A DNA stretch of 64,000 bases from Aliikangiella marina (GTDB lineage: Bacteria > Pseudomonadota > Gammaproteobacteria > Enterobacterales > Kangiellaceae). The stretch lies in the NCBI RefSeq assembly GCF_007004765.1, contig NZ_VIKR01000002.1, positions 744,001 through 808,000 of the forward strand. The letters are read 5' to 3'. A program made the translations under genes and the position numbers. Positions 1 through 10,524 of this stretch are shown here, piece after piece. The stretch's first letter is position 1. Every line of letters begins with the position of its first letter. The notes under the pieces were generated by a model, which worked only from the letters and a program-made list of their open reading frames with translations, did no database searches and had not been told where the DNA came from.

Positions 1-3000
1 CATTGAGCAGCCTGTTTACATGCATCTCTTAAAATCCAATCACCGAGTTCTAAGATTTGGCCTGTGTCTTCTGCCACCGGAATAAACTCAGCAGGAGAAA
101 TTAGTCCGCGTTCTGGGTGACGCCAGCGAATGAGTGCTTCAAATCCGGCTACTTGGTTGGTTTCTACTGATACGCGGGGTTGAAAGTGTGTTTCAAACTG
201 GTCATGGACAATTGCGCTCTTAAGCTCATTGGAAAGCTCTAAGCGTTTCACTAATAGTGCATTCATTTCGCGGTCATAAAAACGGTAAGTTTTCTTGCCG
301 GCCCGTTTTGCTTCATACATCGCAATATCAGCATGTTTTAGTAAGTTAGCCGGATCTTTTCCGTGCTCTGGATAAATTGAAACACCAACGCTAATTGAGG
401 TGGTGACGGTTTGATCACTCAGTGCATAAGGTCGAGAGATATCTTCAAGTAATCGATTGAGTGTTGGAAGTGTTTCGTCTTTATCTTTGAGACGTTCAAT
501 GATTACTGCAAACTCGTCGCCACCCAGTCTTGCGCAGCTATCAGTTGTGCGCAATATTCTGGTTAAGCGTAATGCGACTCTTTGCAACAACTGATCACCG
601 ACTGCATGGCCGAGGGAATCGTTAACATCTTTAAAGCCGTCTAGGTCAAAAAATAAAACTGCCAATTTTTCTTCAAATCTTTCAGCAATCGCAATAGCAT
701 GAAGTAAGTGCTCTTGGAATAAAGCGCGATTGGGTAGACGCGTCAGTTGATCATAGTTTGCCAAAAAACGTAGCTGCTTTTCGGTCTTCTTTAAGTCTTC
801 GATATTTTTTCGAGTGCCTGCTAAGACTACTGGGTTACCGTCATTATCGCGCTCTACGATTCGACCTCTCGACATGACCCACTGCCAATCTTGTGAGGCA
901 TCATCAAGTACCCGAAATTGCGCTTCATAGTAACCTTGTTCACCTTTTAGGTGACGATCTATCATATCTTGAACGATCGCTTGGTCATTGGGGTTGATTG
1001 TTTTTAAGAACTCTTCAAAACTCGATTTTTCTTCATGAGTGTCTTTCTTCATTCCCGCGTTGTCAGTGGTTGTTATCAAGTTAGTTCTTAAGTCCCATCG
1101 CCACAATACATCACCGCTTCCCCATAAAACATCTTTTAGTTTGGCTTCACTTTCTTTAATCGATAATAATGCACTGAGTTCTAACTGACGCGCTTTACGT
1201 TTGCGAGCATAATGCTGAGCAATAACGCCAGCCACAATTAAAAAGTAAATTAAATATGCATACCAAGTTCGCCAAAGTGGTGGGTGTACGACGACGGTCA
1301 TCGTCGCGGTTTGGTCGCTCCATACTCCATCGCGATTGGTTCCCTGAACTTTCAGCAGGTATTGTCCCGGTGGTAGTTGAGTGAAGCTTGCCTTTGGCTC
1401 ATTACCTGGGGTCAGCCAGTTTTTATCATAGCCCTCCAGCTGATAACGGTAGCGATTTGAAACGGTGTCCGCAAAATCTAAACTGGTAAAATGAAAAGTG
1501 ACTAGCGAATCTTCAGGTTGAACTTCGAATTTTAATTTGGGTTGGAGAGGGTTGAAATTGTTATCGGTTTGGTGAAGACGGCTCACACCGGAAAATTTTA
1601 TCTTAGGATTAAACTCTGTCGCGACCATATCTTTAGGGTGAAATTTAATCACTTCTGAGCCACCGATGTAGATATTACCGAGCGGGTCGACCAAGGTAGA
1701 ACCTTCGACAAAAATTCGATCATATCCGCCGATAACCGAGTAATTAGTAATTGTTTGTGTTTTTAAGTCAAACTTACCAACTTGGCTTTGCGTGCTAAAC
1801 CACAGAGAGTTATCATCATAAGGGATTAAGTTGAATATTTGGTTTGAGGGTAAACCATCGTTTTTATTGAGGTAGCTGACATTGACGATTTGATGTCCTT
1901 GATACTCAATCTGATTAATACCTCCGGTCGATGTCGCAACCCAGATGCGCCCATCGTTGTCTTCAAATAAATCATATACCAAATTACCCGAGAGCTTAAA
2001 CTGACTATCGTTTACATTCAGTTTGTTAATTAATTGATAGGTTGGGTCAAGTTGGTAGACGCCGGTGGTTGAACCAACCCATAGACTTCTGTCGTTTGCT
2101 AGCAACAGCTTTGTGATGTACTCCATTTCTACGGTTTCTTCGCTATCGCTGGAATCGAATATCAACTCTGATTGGCCGGTTGTTGGATTCAAACGATGGA
2201 TGGTCGAAGCGCTGCTGGCTACAAAATACCAGCCATCACTGTCTTCGGTCACCGCATAAAAAGCAACATTAAGCGCTTTGTCATTACGTGTTTTTAATTC
2301 ACTAAAATGGACGATTTCTTCAGACTGTAAATTATATCGGACCATTCCTCGATCGGTCGCAAGCAAGAGATTGTTTTCATCAATCATATGAACTTGCCAA
2401 ACAGAACCTAATGGCTTTTGGGTACTGGATATTGTTAAGTGGGTCAATTGCTCAATTTGATCGGTTTTGGTATTCCACTTTTGCAAACCGCCGATTGAAC
2501 CTAACCAGGTCGTTTCATCATTCTGTCTCAAAAAGTAGACGACATGTGAGTCATTGATGGTATTTTTGGCATCAGGATCATGCTGCAGTGAAGATATCGC
2601 GAAAGTGGCTTGATCGAAAACTGCCAAGCCGCCATTTGTTGCAATCCAAATTAATCCAGAGTCATCTTCATAAACTTGTTCGATGGAGTTCGCTGGCAAT
2701 GAATTGATATTGTGACTTTGCGAGCCGATCCGAAAAGACTTATCGGTGTTAAGATCAAACGCGCTTGCTCCCTGGTTCCAGTAGCCTACCCAAACGACAT
2801 CATTGCTTGCTTTTCGAAGTGACCACACATTATTCGACATTAATTCAAATCGAGACCAGCTTTCTTTGCGGTAGTTTTTAAATTCTCGGGTCTTTAGGTT
2901 AAATTCAAAAATGCCATTAATATCGGAACCAAACCAGAGCGTTTCGTCATCGATATAGGTTGCAGAGGTTATATAGGCGGTGCCAACTTTTCCAGTGGCT

Positions 3001-3629
3001 CTTTTCAGCTCATCATTAGTTAAATTAATAGAGAAAAGTCCTTGAGTTGAACCGACCCATATATAATTGTTTTCTTCGATTAGCTTGAAAATTCGTCCAA
3101 AATAATCTTTGCTTTGTGACTTATTGTTCACATTTAAGTAATGTTTAAACTGATTGGTTTTAGGGTTGAGTCGAGAAACCCCTTTGAGTGTTCCAAACCA
3201 CAGATCTCCGCGACTATCCTCAAGGATAGCTCTGACATTATTATTGGTGATCGAGTTAGTATCTTGTGGATTGTGGGAAATCTTTTTTAAGTCGGTTTGA
3301 TTGTGATATAGAACAAACAGTCCACGATCGGTTGCAAACCAAAGGTTGCCATTGGAGTCTTGCAAACTTTGATAAATACGACTATTGAGCGGCGAGTCGG
3401 GATTAAGCGAGTTTTTAGTAATAGGAATGTAACGATAACCGTCATATAAGCGGGCACCTGCATCAGTACTAACTAACATGTAGCCGCTATCGAGTTGGTC
3501 GATATCAAGAATGTAGTTAGAAGGAATCGTTGGATTGTCGTTGAGTCGTTTAACCTTGAGAAACTCAGCTTTGGCAACAAGCGGCAAATTCAGTACTAAA
3601 ATTAAAATAAAGATGCGCCTGATTAACAC
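1..3629 (-). CDS. Propeller/Y_Y_Y sensor with PAS, GGDEF and EAL domains (3' end outside window)
   Basis: Likely inner-membrane c-di-GMP enzyme with a periplasmic sensor. About 1209 codons are visible and the frame is still open at base 1. In order: GTG start preceded by AGGGGA, signal-like hydrophobic N terminus, a long stretch of repeats of the two-component-regulator propeller type (N-L-W-F-A/G-T pattern), a Y_Y_Y domain around residues 690-775, one membrane segment around 785-808, a PAS-like region, then GGDEF. The GGDEF motif is intact at residues 1036-1040 with an RxxD inhibitory site five residues before it (RTTD). An EAL domain begins (FEALIRW) and is cut by the edge, so phosphodiesterase competence cannot be judged. 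Monocistronic as far as visible; the upstream neighbour diverges. The signal sensed is unknown. Family assignment is firm. Confidence 0.9.
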   Translation of the reverse strand, partial: MLIRRIFILILVLNLPLVAKAEFLKVKRLNDNPTIPSNYILDIDQLDSGYMLVSTDAGARLYDGYRYIPITKNSLNPDSPLNSRIYQSLQDSNGNLWFATDRGLFVLYHNQTDLKKISHNPQDTNSITNNNVRAILEDSRGDLWFGTLKGVSRLNPKTNQFKHYLNVNNKSQSKDYFGRIFKLIEENNYIWVGSTQGLFSINLTNDELKRATGKVGTAYITSATYIDDETLWFGSDINGIFEFNLKTREFKNYRKESWSRFELMSNNVWSLRKASNDVVWVGYWNQGASAFDLNTDKSFRIGSQSHNINSLPANSIEQVYEDDSGLIWIATNGGLAVFDQATFAISSLQHDPDAKNTINDSHVVYFLRQNDETTWLGSIGGLQKWNTKTDQIEQLTHLTISSTQKPLGSVWQVHMIDENNLLLATDRGMVRYNLQSEEIVHFSELKTRNDKALNVAFYAVTEDSDGWYFVASSASTIHRLNPTTGQSELIFDSSDSEETVEMEYITKLLLANDRSLWVGSTTGVYQLDPTYQLINKLNVNDSQFKLSGNLVYDLFEDNDGRIWVATSTGGINQIEYQGHQIVNVSYLNKNDGLPSNQIFNLIPYDDNSLWFSTQSQVGKFDLKTQTITNYSVIGGYDRIFVEGSTLVDPLGNIYIGGSEVIKFHPKDMVATEFNPKIKFSGVSRLHQTDNNFNPLQPKLKFEVQPEDSLVTFHFTSLDFADTVSNRYRYQLEGYDKNWLTPGNEPKASFTQLPPGQYLLKVQGTNRDGVWSDQTATMTVVVHPPLWRTWYAYLIYFLIVAGVIAQHYARKRKARQLELSALLSIKESEAKLKDVLWGSGDVLWRWDLRTNLITTTDNAGMKKDTHEEKSSFEEFLKTINPNDQAIVQDMIDRHLKGEQGYYEAQFRVLDDASQDWQWVMSRGRIVERDNDGNPVVLAGTRKNIEDLKKTEKQLRFLANYDQLTRLPNRALFQEHLLHAIAIAERFEEKLAVLFFDLDGFKDVNDSLGHAVGDQLLQRVALRLTRILRTTDSCARLGGDEFAVIIERLKDKDETLPTLNRLLEDISRPYALSDQTVTTSISVGVSIYPEHGKDPANLLKHADIAMYEAKRAGKKTYRFYDREMNALLVKRLELSNELKSAIVHDQFETHFQPRVSVETNQVAGFEALIRWRHPERGLISPAEFIPVAEDTGQILELGDWILRDACKQAAQ

Positions 3630-3896
3630 GATTTCCCCTAATCTGCCTTTCTCGTAGTCTTTTGCGGAAGTTTATTCTTGCTCAATGAGCCTGTTTGTCT
3701 CGCGATGCGGTTAATCTTAAAAGTATAGAACACAACTTGCGCTATCAGCTTGGAATTTAAGGAAATTTTTACCTGAGTTTAGGGGTATTTGCTGGGCGAA
3801 TCTCGGCTTAGCTAGTGATCTCAATGAATAACGGTCGAATTAAGGCCATTGGCGGGATACAATAGCGCCCAATATTGCTTTTCACTGCTTGGTTTC

Positions 3897-5312
3897 ATGT
3901 CCTTTAAACAGTTAAATCTCATTCAACCGATAATCGAGGCTGTCAATAAAGCCGGGTATTCCCAGCCGTCACCTATCCAAACTCAAGCTATCCCGGCTAT
4001 CCTAGCCGGTAAAGATGTGATGGCTGCCGCGCAAACCGGAACCGGAAAAACCGCGGGATTTACCTTGCCGATGTTACAACGGCTATCAACTGGCGAAAAA
4101 GCACTCGCCAATAGCACTCGAGCGTTGATTCTGGTTCCGACACGAGAATTAGCGGCGCAGGTTGCAGAGAGCGTACAATCCTATGCTGCTAACTTGCCCA
4201 TCTCCAGTTTTATGGTGTTTGGAGGCGTCAAAATAAATCCGCAAATGATGCGCCTTCGGCGAGGTGTTGATGTCCTTGTTGCGACTCCTGGGCGTTTATT
4301 AGATTTACTCGAGAGACGTGCGATTAAGCTCAACAAAGTTGAGTTCTTAGTCCTCGATGAAGCGGACAGAATGCTCGACATGGGTTTCTTGCCAGATATT
4401 AAAAAGGTTATAAACAAACTGCCAGCGGAGCGACAAAACCTGCTATTTTCGGCGACATTTTCTGAGGATATTAAAGCGCTCTGCCATACGCTGCTCAATG
4501 ATCCCATACAAATCTCAGTCAATCCGCAAAACTCGACCGCAAAGACGGTTAAACAATGGGCCCATCCAGTCGATAAGAAACGAAAATCAGCGCTGCTGAG
4601 TTATTTAATTGGTCATCATCGCTGGCAACAGGTTTTGGTGTTTGTAAAGACTCGTAAGGGCGCAAACAAGGTTGCTTATGATCTTCAAAAGAGCGGCATA
4701 CAAGCCGATGCGATCCATGGAGATAAGTCTCAAGGTGCTCGAACACGGGTATTAAAGTCTTTTAAAGCCAAAGAGTTAGACGTATTGGTCGCTACTGATA
4801 TCGCCGCGCGAGGGCTTGATATTGAGCAATTGCCACAGGTCATTAACTTCGATCTACCGAAAGTGGCAGAAGACTACGTCCATAGAATTGGTCGTACTGG
4901 GCGTGCAGGCGCCGAAGGGCAAGCGATTTCACTCATTAGTGCCGATGAAGTGGACAGTTTACAGGCTATTGAAAATCTAATTCGACAGAAGCTTCAACGT
5001 CGATTGGTCGATGGTTTTGAACCAAATCATACTGTACCCGAAACGCATTTAAGTGCCAAAATAGCCAAGAAAAAGCCGCACAAGAAAAAACTGGCAAAGT
5101 TAAAAGCAAAACAAGATAGTTCACCTTCCTCCCAGCGAGGCAAGAACAGTCGCCCTAAGTCAAATTCGCGTCCAAGTGCTAAGAAAAAAACATCAAATAA
5201 GCCGTCAAGTAAACGAAAAAACAGTGCTAACAAAAATGCTGCAGCGAGAAAAAATCAATCGCGTAATAAAACCAGTCGCGCCGCTGGCACAAGCTCTCGA
5301 AGGGCCACATAA
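3897..5312 (+). CDS. rhlE: DEAD-box ATP-dependent RNA helicase, RhlE family
   Basis: Cytosolic RNA helicase, likely acting in ribosome assembly or RNA decay. 471 residues. Visible motifs in order: N-terminal MSFKQLNL and [11 protein letters not shown]-motif region, Walker [19 protein letters not shown] box in [16 protein letters not shown], and helicase-C motifs [10 protein letters not shown] and [10 protein letters not shown]. The last roughly 90 residues are a Lys/Arg/Ser/Asn-rich low-complexity tail, common in cold-adapted or marine RhlE proteins and probably RNA-binding. An in-frame TTG 48 bases upstream would add 16 residues, but MSFKxL is the usual family start, so ATG 3897 is preferred; no strong ribosome binding site supports either. 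A TACAAT -10-like hexamer lies at 3858-3863. Confidence 0.93.
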   Translation: MSFKQLNLIQPIIEAVNKAGYSQPSPIQTQAIPAILAGKDVMAAAQTGTGKTAGFTLPMLQRLSTGEKALANSTRALILVPTRELAAQVAESVQSYAANLPISSFMVFGGVKINPQMMRLRRGVDVLVATPGRLLDLLERRAIKLNKVEFLVLDEADRMLDMGFLPDIKKVINKLPAERQNLLFSATFSEDIKALCHTLLNDPIQISVNPQNSTAKTVKQWAHPVDKKRKSALLSYLIGHHRWQQVLVFVKTRKGANKVAYDLQKSGIQADAIHGDKSQGARTRVLKSFKAKELDVLVATDIAARGLDIEQLPQVINFDLPKVAEDYVHRIGRTGRAGAEGQAISLISADEVDSLQAIENLIRQKLQRRLVDGFEPNHTVPETHLSAKIAKKKPHKKKLAKLKAKQDSSPSSQRGKNSRPKSNSRPSAKKKTSNKPSSKRKNSANKNAAARKNQSRNKTSRAAGTSSRRAT

Positions 5313-5479
5313 GGCTAATTGAAGTACAAAAACGTTAAAAACTCGATACTGGCCATTGATTAGCTTAAGATCATTGAAGGCGATAGCGTAACATTATCGA
5401 GTGATCAGCAGTCTCCAGATCATCAGTTTAAGCAGCACACTAAAAATTATCGCGAAATTTTAAACAGGAGGCGCTTATC

Positions 5480-6706
5480 ATGGCAAAACGCCGAATCAAC
5501 TTGGAATTCCCTGGCTCAGATGGTCTCACGATTGCCGGGGTTTTGGAGATCCCAGAGAATACACCGCACGCATTTGCATTATTTGCGCATTGCTTTACCT
5601 GCGGAAAAGATGTTGTGGCAGCTTCTAGAATCTCTCGTTATTTAGTTGAACGTGGGTTTGCCGTCTTGCGATTTGATTTCACGGGAATTGGCAGCAGTGA
5701 AGGAGAGTTTGCGGATTCAAACTTTACGTCCAATGTTAAAGATCTTTTGTTTGCGGCGAACTTTCTGAGAGAGGATTATTTGGCACCAGCGCTATTAATT
5801 GGCCATAGCTTAGGTGGTGCGGCGGTGTTATCCGCGGCGAGTGAAATCCCCGAGGCGAAAGGTGTGGTGACGATTGGTGCACCGGCGGACCCTAACCATG
5901 TGATGAATCAATTCGTCTGCGATGTTCCAGTAATTGAAGAGCATGGAGAAGCTGTAGTCTCTCTCGCAAATCGTGACTTTACCATTAAGAAACAATTTCT
6001 CGACGATTTGAACAGTCAAAATCAAATGGAGAAAATCGCCCATTTACACAAAGCGTTGTTGGTTTTTCATTCGCCCATCGATGAAACGGTTAACATTCGC
6101 GAAGCCGAGAAAATTTACATCACCGCCAAACATCCAAAAAGTTTTGTCAGTCTAGATACCGCCGACCATTTATTGACCAGTGCTGAAGATGCTGAATACG
6201 TCGCAGCAACAATCGCAGCTTGGGCTAGTCGCTATATTGACTCAACTTATGGTGTTAAGCAGTTTGAATCTAACCTTTCGAAAGGCCACGTTAAAGTGAA
6301 TGAGAAAAATCGTGCCTTTTTACGTACGGTTGTGAGTGATCATCACGCCTGGTTTGCCGATGAACCGACCTCTATGGGAGGCTCTGATTTGGGACCTGAT
6401 CCCTACGAGCACCTGCTTGCCGCGCTGGGTACTTGTACATCAATGACAATCAGAATGTATGCTAACCACAAAAACATTCCGTTGGATGATATCGTGGTAG
6501 AGGTCAGTCACAATCGAGAACATGTTACAGACTGTGAAGGCTGTGCTGATTCGCCAAAAAAGATAGAAGTCTTGGAGCGGAGCATCGAATTAAAAGGAGA
6601 GCTTTCGCCGGCCCAGCGAAAACGATTGTTGGAGATTGCCGATCGCTGTCCGGTTCATCGGACCCTCGAGTCGGAGTTGCATATTCGAACTGAGTTAGTG
6701 GACTAG
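5480..6706 (+). CDS. Bifunctional alpha/beta hydrolase / OsmC family protein
   Basis: A two-domain fusion of 408 residues. Residues 1-250 are an alpha/beta hydrolase with the nucleophile elbow GHSLGG and a C-terminal catalytic-His region (TADHLL). Residues 270-408 are an OsmC/Ohr-like domain with the paired peroxidatic-type cysteines in LGTCTSMTIR and CPVHRTL. OsmC proteins reduce organic hydroperoxides; the hydrolase substrate is unknown. The fusion is a recognised architecture in proteobacteria. The start has a near-perfect AGGAGG eight bases upstream. A small membrane protein follows after 21 bases and is probably co-transcribed. Confidence 0.9.
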   Translation: MAKRRINLEFPGSDGLTIAGVLEIPENTPHAFALFAHCFTCGKDVVAASRISRYLVERGFAVLRFDFTGIGSSEGEFADSNFTSNVKDLLFAANFLREDYLAPALLIGHSLGGAAVLSAASEIPEAKGVVTIGAPADPNHVMNQFVCDVPVIEEHGEAVVSLANRDFTIKKQFLDDLNSQNQMEKIAHLHKALLVFHSPIDETVNIREAEKIYITAKHPKSFVSLDTADHLLTSAEDAEYVAATIAAWASRYIDSTYGVKQFESNLSKGHVKVNEKNRAFLRTVVSDHHAWFADEPTSMGGSDLGPDPYEHLLAALGTCTSMTIRMYANHKNIPLDDIVVEVSHNREHVTDCEGCADSPKKIEVLERSIELKGELSPAQRKRLLEIADRCPVHRTLESELHIRTELVD

Positions 6707-6727
6707 ACGATTTGATAGGAACATCCA

Positions 6728-7156
6728 ATGGCAATTAATTTAAAGCTTCAATTTGAAAAAAATCTTTTAGCAATCATCAGTCTGGCTGTCGCGATTGTTG
6801 CGTTGAGCTACAACTCGTGGCGAAATGAGCTGTCGGAAGATAATCGTAATATCCGCGAAGCGGGATTTGAAGTAATGCGAGAAGCGGCTAAGCTACAAGC
6901 CTATATTGATACTAAGACTTATACTGACAAAGATAACTCCGATGAGGCAATTGCCGGCTGGGTAAGTATCAACCTGATCGTGTCACTGTCAGAATTGATT
7001 TCGGTGGATATTCAGTCTGAAGCGATTAATTTAAAAACAGTTTGGACGGAGAACTGGTCAGGACTGAATGAAGATAAAGCAGCCAACCAGAAAATCACGC
7101 AAGCAAACAACCAACTAGTCAGCGCCGTACGGACTCATTTAGCGAGGCTAAAATAA
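6728..7156 (+). CDS. Hypothetical single-pass membrane protein
   Basis: 142 residues with no family I recognise. A short basic/amphipathic N terminus is followed by one hydrophobic segment (residues about 13-28, AIISLAVAIVALSY) and then a soluble, acidic, mostly helical domain rich in Asn, Glu and Asp. Start supported by AGGA seven to ten bases upstream. It sits 21 bases after the hydrolase-OsmC gene, suggesting an operon, so a role near the membrane in the same stress context is possible but unproven. Confidence 0.7.
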   Translation: MAINLKLQFEKNLLAIISLAVAIVALSYNSWRNELSEDNRNIREAGFEVMREAAKLQAYIDTKTYTDKDNSDEAIAGWVSINLIVSLSELISVDIQSEAINLKTVWTENWSGLNEDKAANQKITQANNQLVSAVRTHLARLK

Positions 7157-7173
7157 ACCTTAAAAATGTTAAG

Positions 7174-7187
7174 TACATACGTATGTA
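7174..7187. promoter_or_regulatory. Perfect 14-bp palindrome upstream of sthA
   Basis: TACATACGTATGTA is a perfect inverted repeat 73 bases before the sthA ATG and just after the preceding stop codon. A related ACATACGTAT sequence occurs at 14951-14960, upstream of an aldo/keto reductase gene. The shape suits a dimeric repressor operator (for example TetR type), but the regulator is not in this window. Confidence 0.4.
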
Positions 7188-7260
7188 GTCTAGATTTTCT
7201 GCTGGATTAGCGGGGGCTTTTTTTGGATAATACGGTCCGTTTTTGGTGGCGGAATATCTG

Positions 7261-8652
7261 ATGAAAAAAGAGTCTTTTGATTTAGTCATAATTGGTGCTG
7301 GTCCTGCCGGGGAGAGCGCTGCAATGAACGCAAAGAAGCATGGGCTATCAGTCGCAGTTGTCGACCTTCGCAAAAATGTCGGAGGTAACTGCACGCACAA
7401 AGGAACCATTCCGTCGAAAACGCTCCGTCATTCTGTTCATTCGATGATGAAATTTAATCGGAACCCAATGTTTCGAAACATCAGTGATCCGACTTTGCTC
7501 ACATTTAGACAAGTGATGGAAACCGCTGAAGATGTGATCAAAAAGCAAGTGAATATGCGGGCGAGATTTTATAGCCGCAATGATGTGCCAATTTTTCATG
7601 GGCTTGCTAGTTTTCAAGATAACCACCATATTTTGGTTGATGGCGGACAAGACGAACAAACTATTCTTCATGCCGACAAGATCATCATTGCGACAGGAAC
7701 TCGTCCTTATCAACCTGCAGACGTAGATTTTACTCATCCGAGAGTTTTTGATTCCGACAAAATCCTAACCTTAAACGAAACGCCTAAACGTATTATTATT
7801 TACGGAGCGGGAGTCATTGGTTGTGAATATGCATCGATATTTAATGGTTTGGGCTGCAAGGTTGATTTAGTCAACCCTGGCGATAAGTTGCTCAGTTACA
7901 TGGATGCTGAAATTTCAGATGCGCTTAGTTATCACCTACGAAGTTTAGGCGTGCTTATTCGCCATAACGAAAGCTTTTTATCGCTAGAGCCTAATGACGA
8001 CAAAGTGGTACTCAACTTAGAAAGCGGTAAGTTATTAAAAGCCGATATATTTTTATGGGCAAATGGTCGCGCGGGTAATACGGAAAAACTGAATTTAGCT
8101 GCCGCAGGCTTAACTGCCAACAAGCGAGGGCAGTTGGATGTCGATGAACTTTACCGCACAACAACGCCTAACATTTATGCCGTTGGCGACGTTATTGGAC
8201 CACCAGCTCTAGCCAGCGCTTCCTATGATCAAGGGCGCTGTGCTTCTTCGCAAATCGTGGACAAAGCGCATCCATTGTTAATTGAAGATATTCCGACGGG
8301 GATATACACCATTCCAGAAATTAGTAGTGTGGGTAAAACTGAGAGTGAATTAACCGCAGCTAAGATTCCCTATGAAATCGGCAAGGCTTATTTCAAAGAC
8401 ACTGCGCGCGCTAAGATCACGGGTGAAGATGCGGGTATGTTAAAGCTACTGTTTCACCGCGAGACGTTGGAGTTATTGGGTATCCACTGTTTCGGTGATC
8501 AAGCTGCTGAAATCTTACACATCGGTCAGGCGATTATGGCGCAAGAAGGAAAGGGTAATACCATTGAGTACTTTGCAACCCATACGTTTAATTATCCGAC
8601 TATGGCTGAAGCATATCGGGTGGCGGCGCTAAATGGACTGAATAGACTTTAA
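7261..8652 (+). CDS. sthA: Si-specific (soluble) NAD(P)+ transhydrogenase
   Basis: Cytosolic flavoprotein that moves hydride between NADPH and NAD+, balancing the two pools. 463 residues, the normal SthA length, and close to E. coli SthA throughout. FAD site GAGPAGES near the N terminus; GxCTHxGTIPSK region where the second redox cysteine of the dihydrolipoamide dehydrogenase family is Thr, as expected for SthA; NAD(P) site [13 protein letters not shown]-terminal dimer region ending in [23 protein letters not shown] 7261 is chosen over an in-frame TTG at 7243, with GGCGGA upstream. Apparently its own transcription unit, preceded by a 14-bp palindrome. Confidence 0.96.
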   Translation: MKKESFDLVIIGAGPAGESAAMNAKKHGLSVAVVDLRKNVGGNCTHKGTIPSKTLRHSVHSMMKFNRNPMFRNISDPTLLTFRQVMETAEDVIKKQVNMRARFYSRNDVPIFHGLASFQDNHHILVDGGQDEQTILHADKIIIATGTRPYQPADVDFTHPRVFDSDKILTLNETPKRIIIYGAGVIGCEYASIFNGLGCKVDLVNPGDKLLSYMDAEISDALSYHLRSLGVLIRHNESFLSLEPNDDKVVLNLESGKLLKADIFLWANGRAGNTEKLNLAAAGLTANKRGQLDVDELYRTTTPNIYAVGDVIGPPALASASYDQGRCASSQIVDKAHPLLIEDIPTGIYTIPEISSVGKTESELTAAKIPYEIGKAYFKDTARAKITGEDAGMLKLLFHRETLELLGIHCFGDQAAEILHIGQAIMAQEGKGNTIEYFATHTFNYPTMAEAYRVAALNGLNRL

Positions 8653-8735
8653 TCTTGTTACGATTTGGTGATAGGTTTTTGAGTTGAGTCTTGGTAGTAT
8701 CGCAGCATCTATTTTTTTCGATGGTTGAATACGCC

Positions 8736-9290
8736 ATGGGGCAGCAATTTTCCGAACTCTCTGATAAACATATTGAATTTATCGAGAAGCAGAAGGTCTT
8801 TTTTGTCGGTACCGCGACCAACGATAGTCGAGTCAACATTTCGCCCAAAGGTATGGACTCTTTTAGAGTCATAAATAGTAATAAAATACTCTGGTTAAAT
8901 GTCACTGGTAGTGGCAATGAAACCGCAGCCCACGTCCAATCAAACCCGAGAATGACCATCATGTTTATGGCGCTAGAAGGTAATCCGCTAATTCTTAGGC
9001 TCTACGGACAAGCCAAAGTCATTCATCAATCAGATGAGTTATGGAATGAGTATTTTCCATTGTTTAATCCATTGCCAGGAGCCAGACAAATTTTTGAACT
9101 AGATGTCGATCTGGTACAAAATTCTTGTGGTATGGCGGTGCCGTTTTTTGATTACGCGGGAGATAGACAACAACTGAAAGACTGGGCGGTTAAAAAAGGG
9201 GAGAGTGGTTTAAAAGACTATTGGCAGCAAAAAAATACCCAAAGTATTGATGGGCTTGATACAAATATTGTTGAGAAAAATATTAAATAA
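8736..9290 (+). CDS. Pyridoxamine 5'-phosphate oxidase family protein (FMN-binding split barrel)
   Basis: 184 residues from ATG 8736. The N-terminal pattern HIEFIEKQKVFFVGTA and ISPKGMDSFRV is that of the PNPOx-like FMN-binding split-barrel family; exact substrate unknown and true PdxH activity is unlikely given the divergent sequence. An in-frame ATG at 8721 would add five residues; neither start has a good ribosome binding site. The second is preferred because homologues of this subgroup start a few residues before the Lys-His-x-x-Phe-Ile segment. Stands alone between sthA and a minus-strand cluster. Confidence 0.8.
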   Translation: MGQQFSELSDKHIEFIEKQKVFFVGTATNDSRVNISPKGMDSFRVINSNKILWLNVTGSGNETAAHVQSNPRMTIMFMALEGNPLILRLYGQAKVIHQSDELWNEYFPLFNPLPGARQIFELDVDLVQNSCGMAVPFFDYAGDRQQLKDWAVKKGESGLKDYWQQKNTQSIDGLDTNIVEKNIK

Positions 9291-9411
9291 TGAAAGTTAG
9301 TGGTTGTAGCTATGCACGATATGGCAGTTTCGATTAGAATTAATTATTTTGAATGCCGGCTTAATGGTTTGAGTCTCCCAACGCGACCTATTATGCCTGG
9401 CTTTATCGTGT

Positions 9412-9834
9412 TCAAAGTAACTTAGGACCGGTCGCTAGTAAATTAGTCCATATAGGTTTAAACTGGATTACGTCATCCGAATTCATTCTAAAAAAAGTCT
9501 TATAAGTAGCTTCCAGTGCGGTGACAAATGACTTACTTGTAACGTTTGGAAATAATCTAGCTTCTTCAAACCAATCCCAATTATTTTCCTTTGTACGCGC
9601 CCAGCAATGAATAGACAACCATCGGTCATCCCAAATATCTATTTCTAACCATGCATTTTCATTAAACGGTTGTAACTTGAGCTCAACCTTTTCGCTTCGC
9701 CCATTTTCATATTCTACGAATACTTTTTCAATCTTGGCGTTCCAAGTATTATGCTTAAGCGATTTACTTCTCTTTTTAATGCCTAATAGGATACTAGCCA
9801 AAAATTCATTTTCTGAGCTCGGGATTATTAGCAT
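9412..9834 (-). CDS. Hypothetical cytosolic protein
   Basis: 140 residues, no signal peptide or membrane segment, Trp-rich middle (WLEIDIWDDRWLSIHCW, NNWDWFEEARLFP). I do not recognise the family. Its start overlaps the end of the upstream minus-strand gene by 7 bases, so the two are almost certainly translated together. Small acidic Trp-rich solitary proteins of this kind are often immunity or immunity-like proteins, but nothing in the window proves that. Confidence 0.7.
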   Translation of the reverse strand: MLIIPSSENEFLASILLGIKKRSKSLKHNTWNAKIEKVFVEYENGRSEKVELKLQPFNENAWLEIDIWDDRWLSIHCWARTKENNWDWFEEARLFPNVTSKSFVTALEATYKTFFRMNSDDVIQFKPIWTNLLATGPKLL

Positions 9835-10220
9835 TTTAATGAAACTTCACTAACGAATTCATAATCATGACCTTCATCTAAAAGAGCTAGCGAAAAACTA
9901 TCGAGTATTTTGTTCTCAATCTTTCCCAGTGCATTAACACGTTTAGCCAGTTTGAATTTACCGTTAAAAATGGACTCAACTAAGTGTAGTATACCTTTTT
10001 CTCGACTTGGCAATCCATATTCCCTGGCTTCTATGTCTCCATGGGTATGAAAGTCTCCATTGAGTAGAGATATTGAGTCTTCCCCATCTTGCCATATTTC
10101 AATGACCAAGGTATCAAAATTATAAGGTAAAGGGATATGTATCTGATCGTCGATCAACTCAAAATCAATTTCAACAAGGTTGAGTTCGGCGGTTATTTTT
10201 TCTATCGTAGTTAAATTCAT
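9828..10220 (-). CDS. Hypothetical cytosolic protein
   Basis: 130 residues, acidic, no export signal. Pattern of short beta strands (ELNLVEIDFELIDDQIHIPLP) followed by helices. Not a family I recognise. First gene of a two-gene overlapping unit with the 140-residue protein downstream. No clear ribosome binding site before the ATG. Composition is more AT-rich than the flanking sthA region, consistent with accessory DNA. Confidence 0.68.
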   Translation of the reverse strand: MNLTTIEKITAELNLVEIDFELIDDQIHIPLPYNFDTLVIEIWQDGEDSISLLNGDFHTHGDIEAREYGLPSREKGILHLVESIFNGKFKLAKRVNALGKIENKILDSFSLALLDEGHDYEFVSEVSLKC

Positions 10221-10524
10221 AGTATTAATAGTTCAATTCGCGAAAGTGATGCACAGTCGATTTAATTACATTTCAGCTACACAATGTTGAGAGACAATAT
10301 ATCAAAAGTATTAAAAACCGGCTAAGTTTTAGTCTCGATGGATTTTATCCAAGCAACTAGTTCCCGATTACTACTTTCTGTTTATCAGTTAATGGCGACT
10401 TTGTTCTTCTTAAGATGACAACTTTTGCTTTTAAATTGAACTAATTGGAGTTTGTTCGAGTACCTATTCAGTGATCAAAAGCTCATCAAAAGCACCGTTA
10501 TTCAAAATTAGAAAAACGAACAAG
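10221..10524. other. Intergenic gap, nothing recognised
   Basis: 304 bases between two minus-strand orphans. AT-rich; no convincing open frame, terminator hairpin or repeat seen. Confidence 0.5.

Noticed and set aside
2065-2259. 64-residue plus-strand frame
   Set aside because: Antisense to the large propeller-GGDEF-EAL gene, whose frame is continuous through it.
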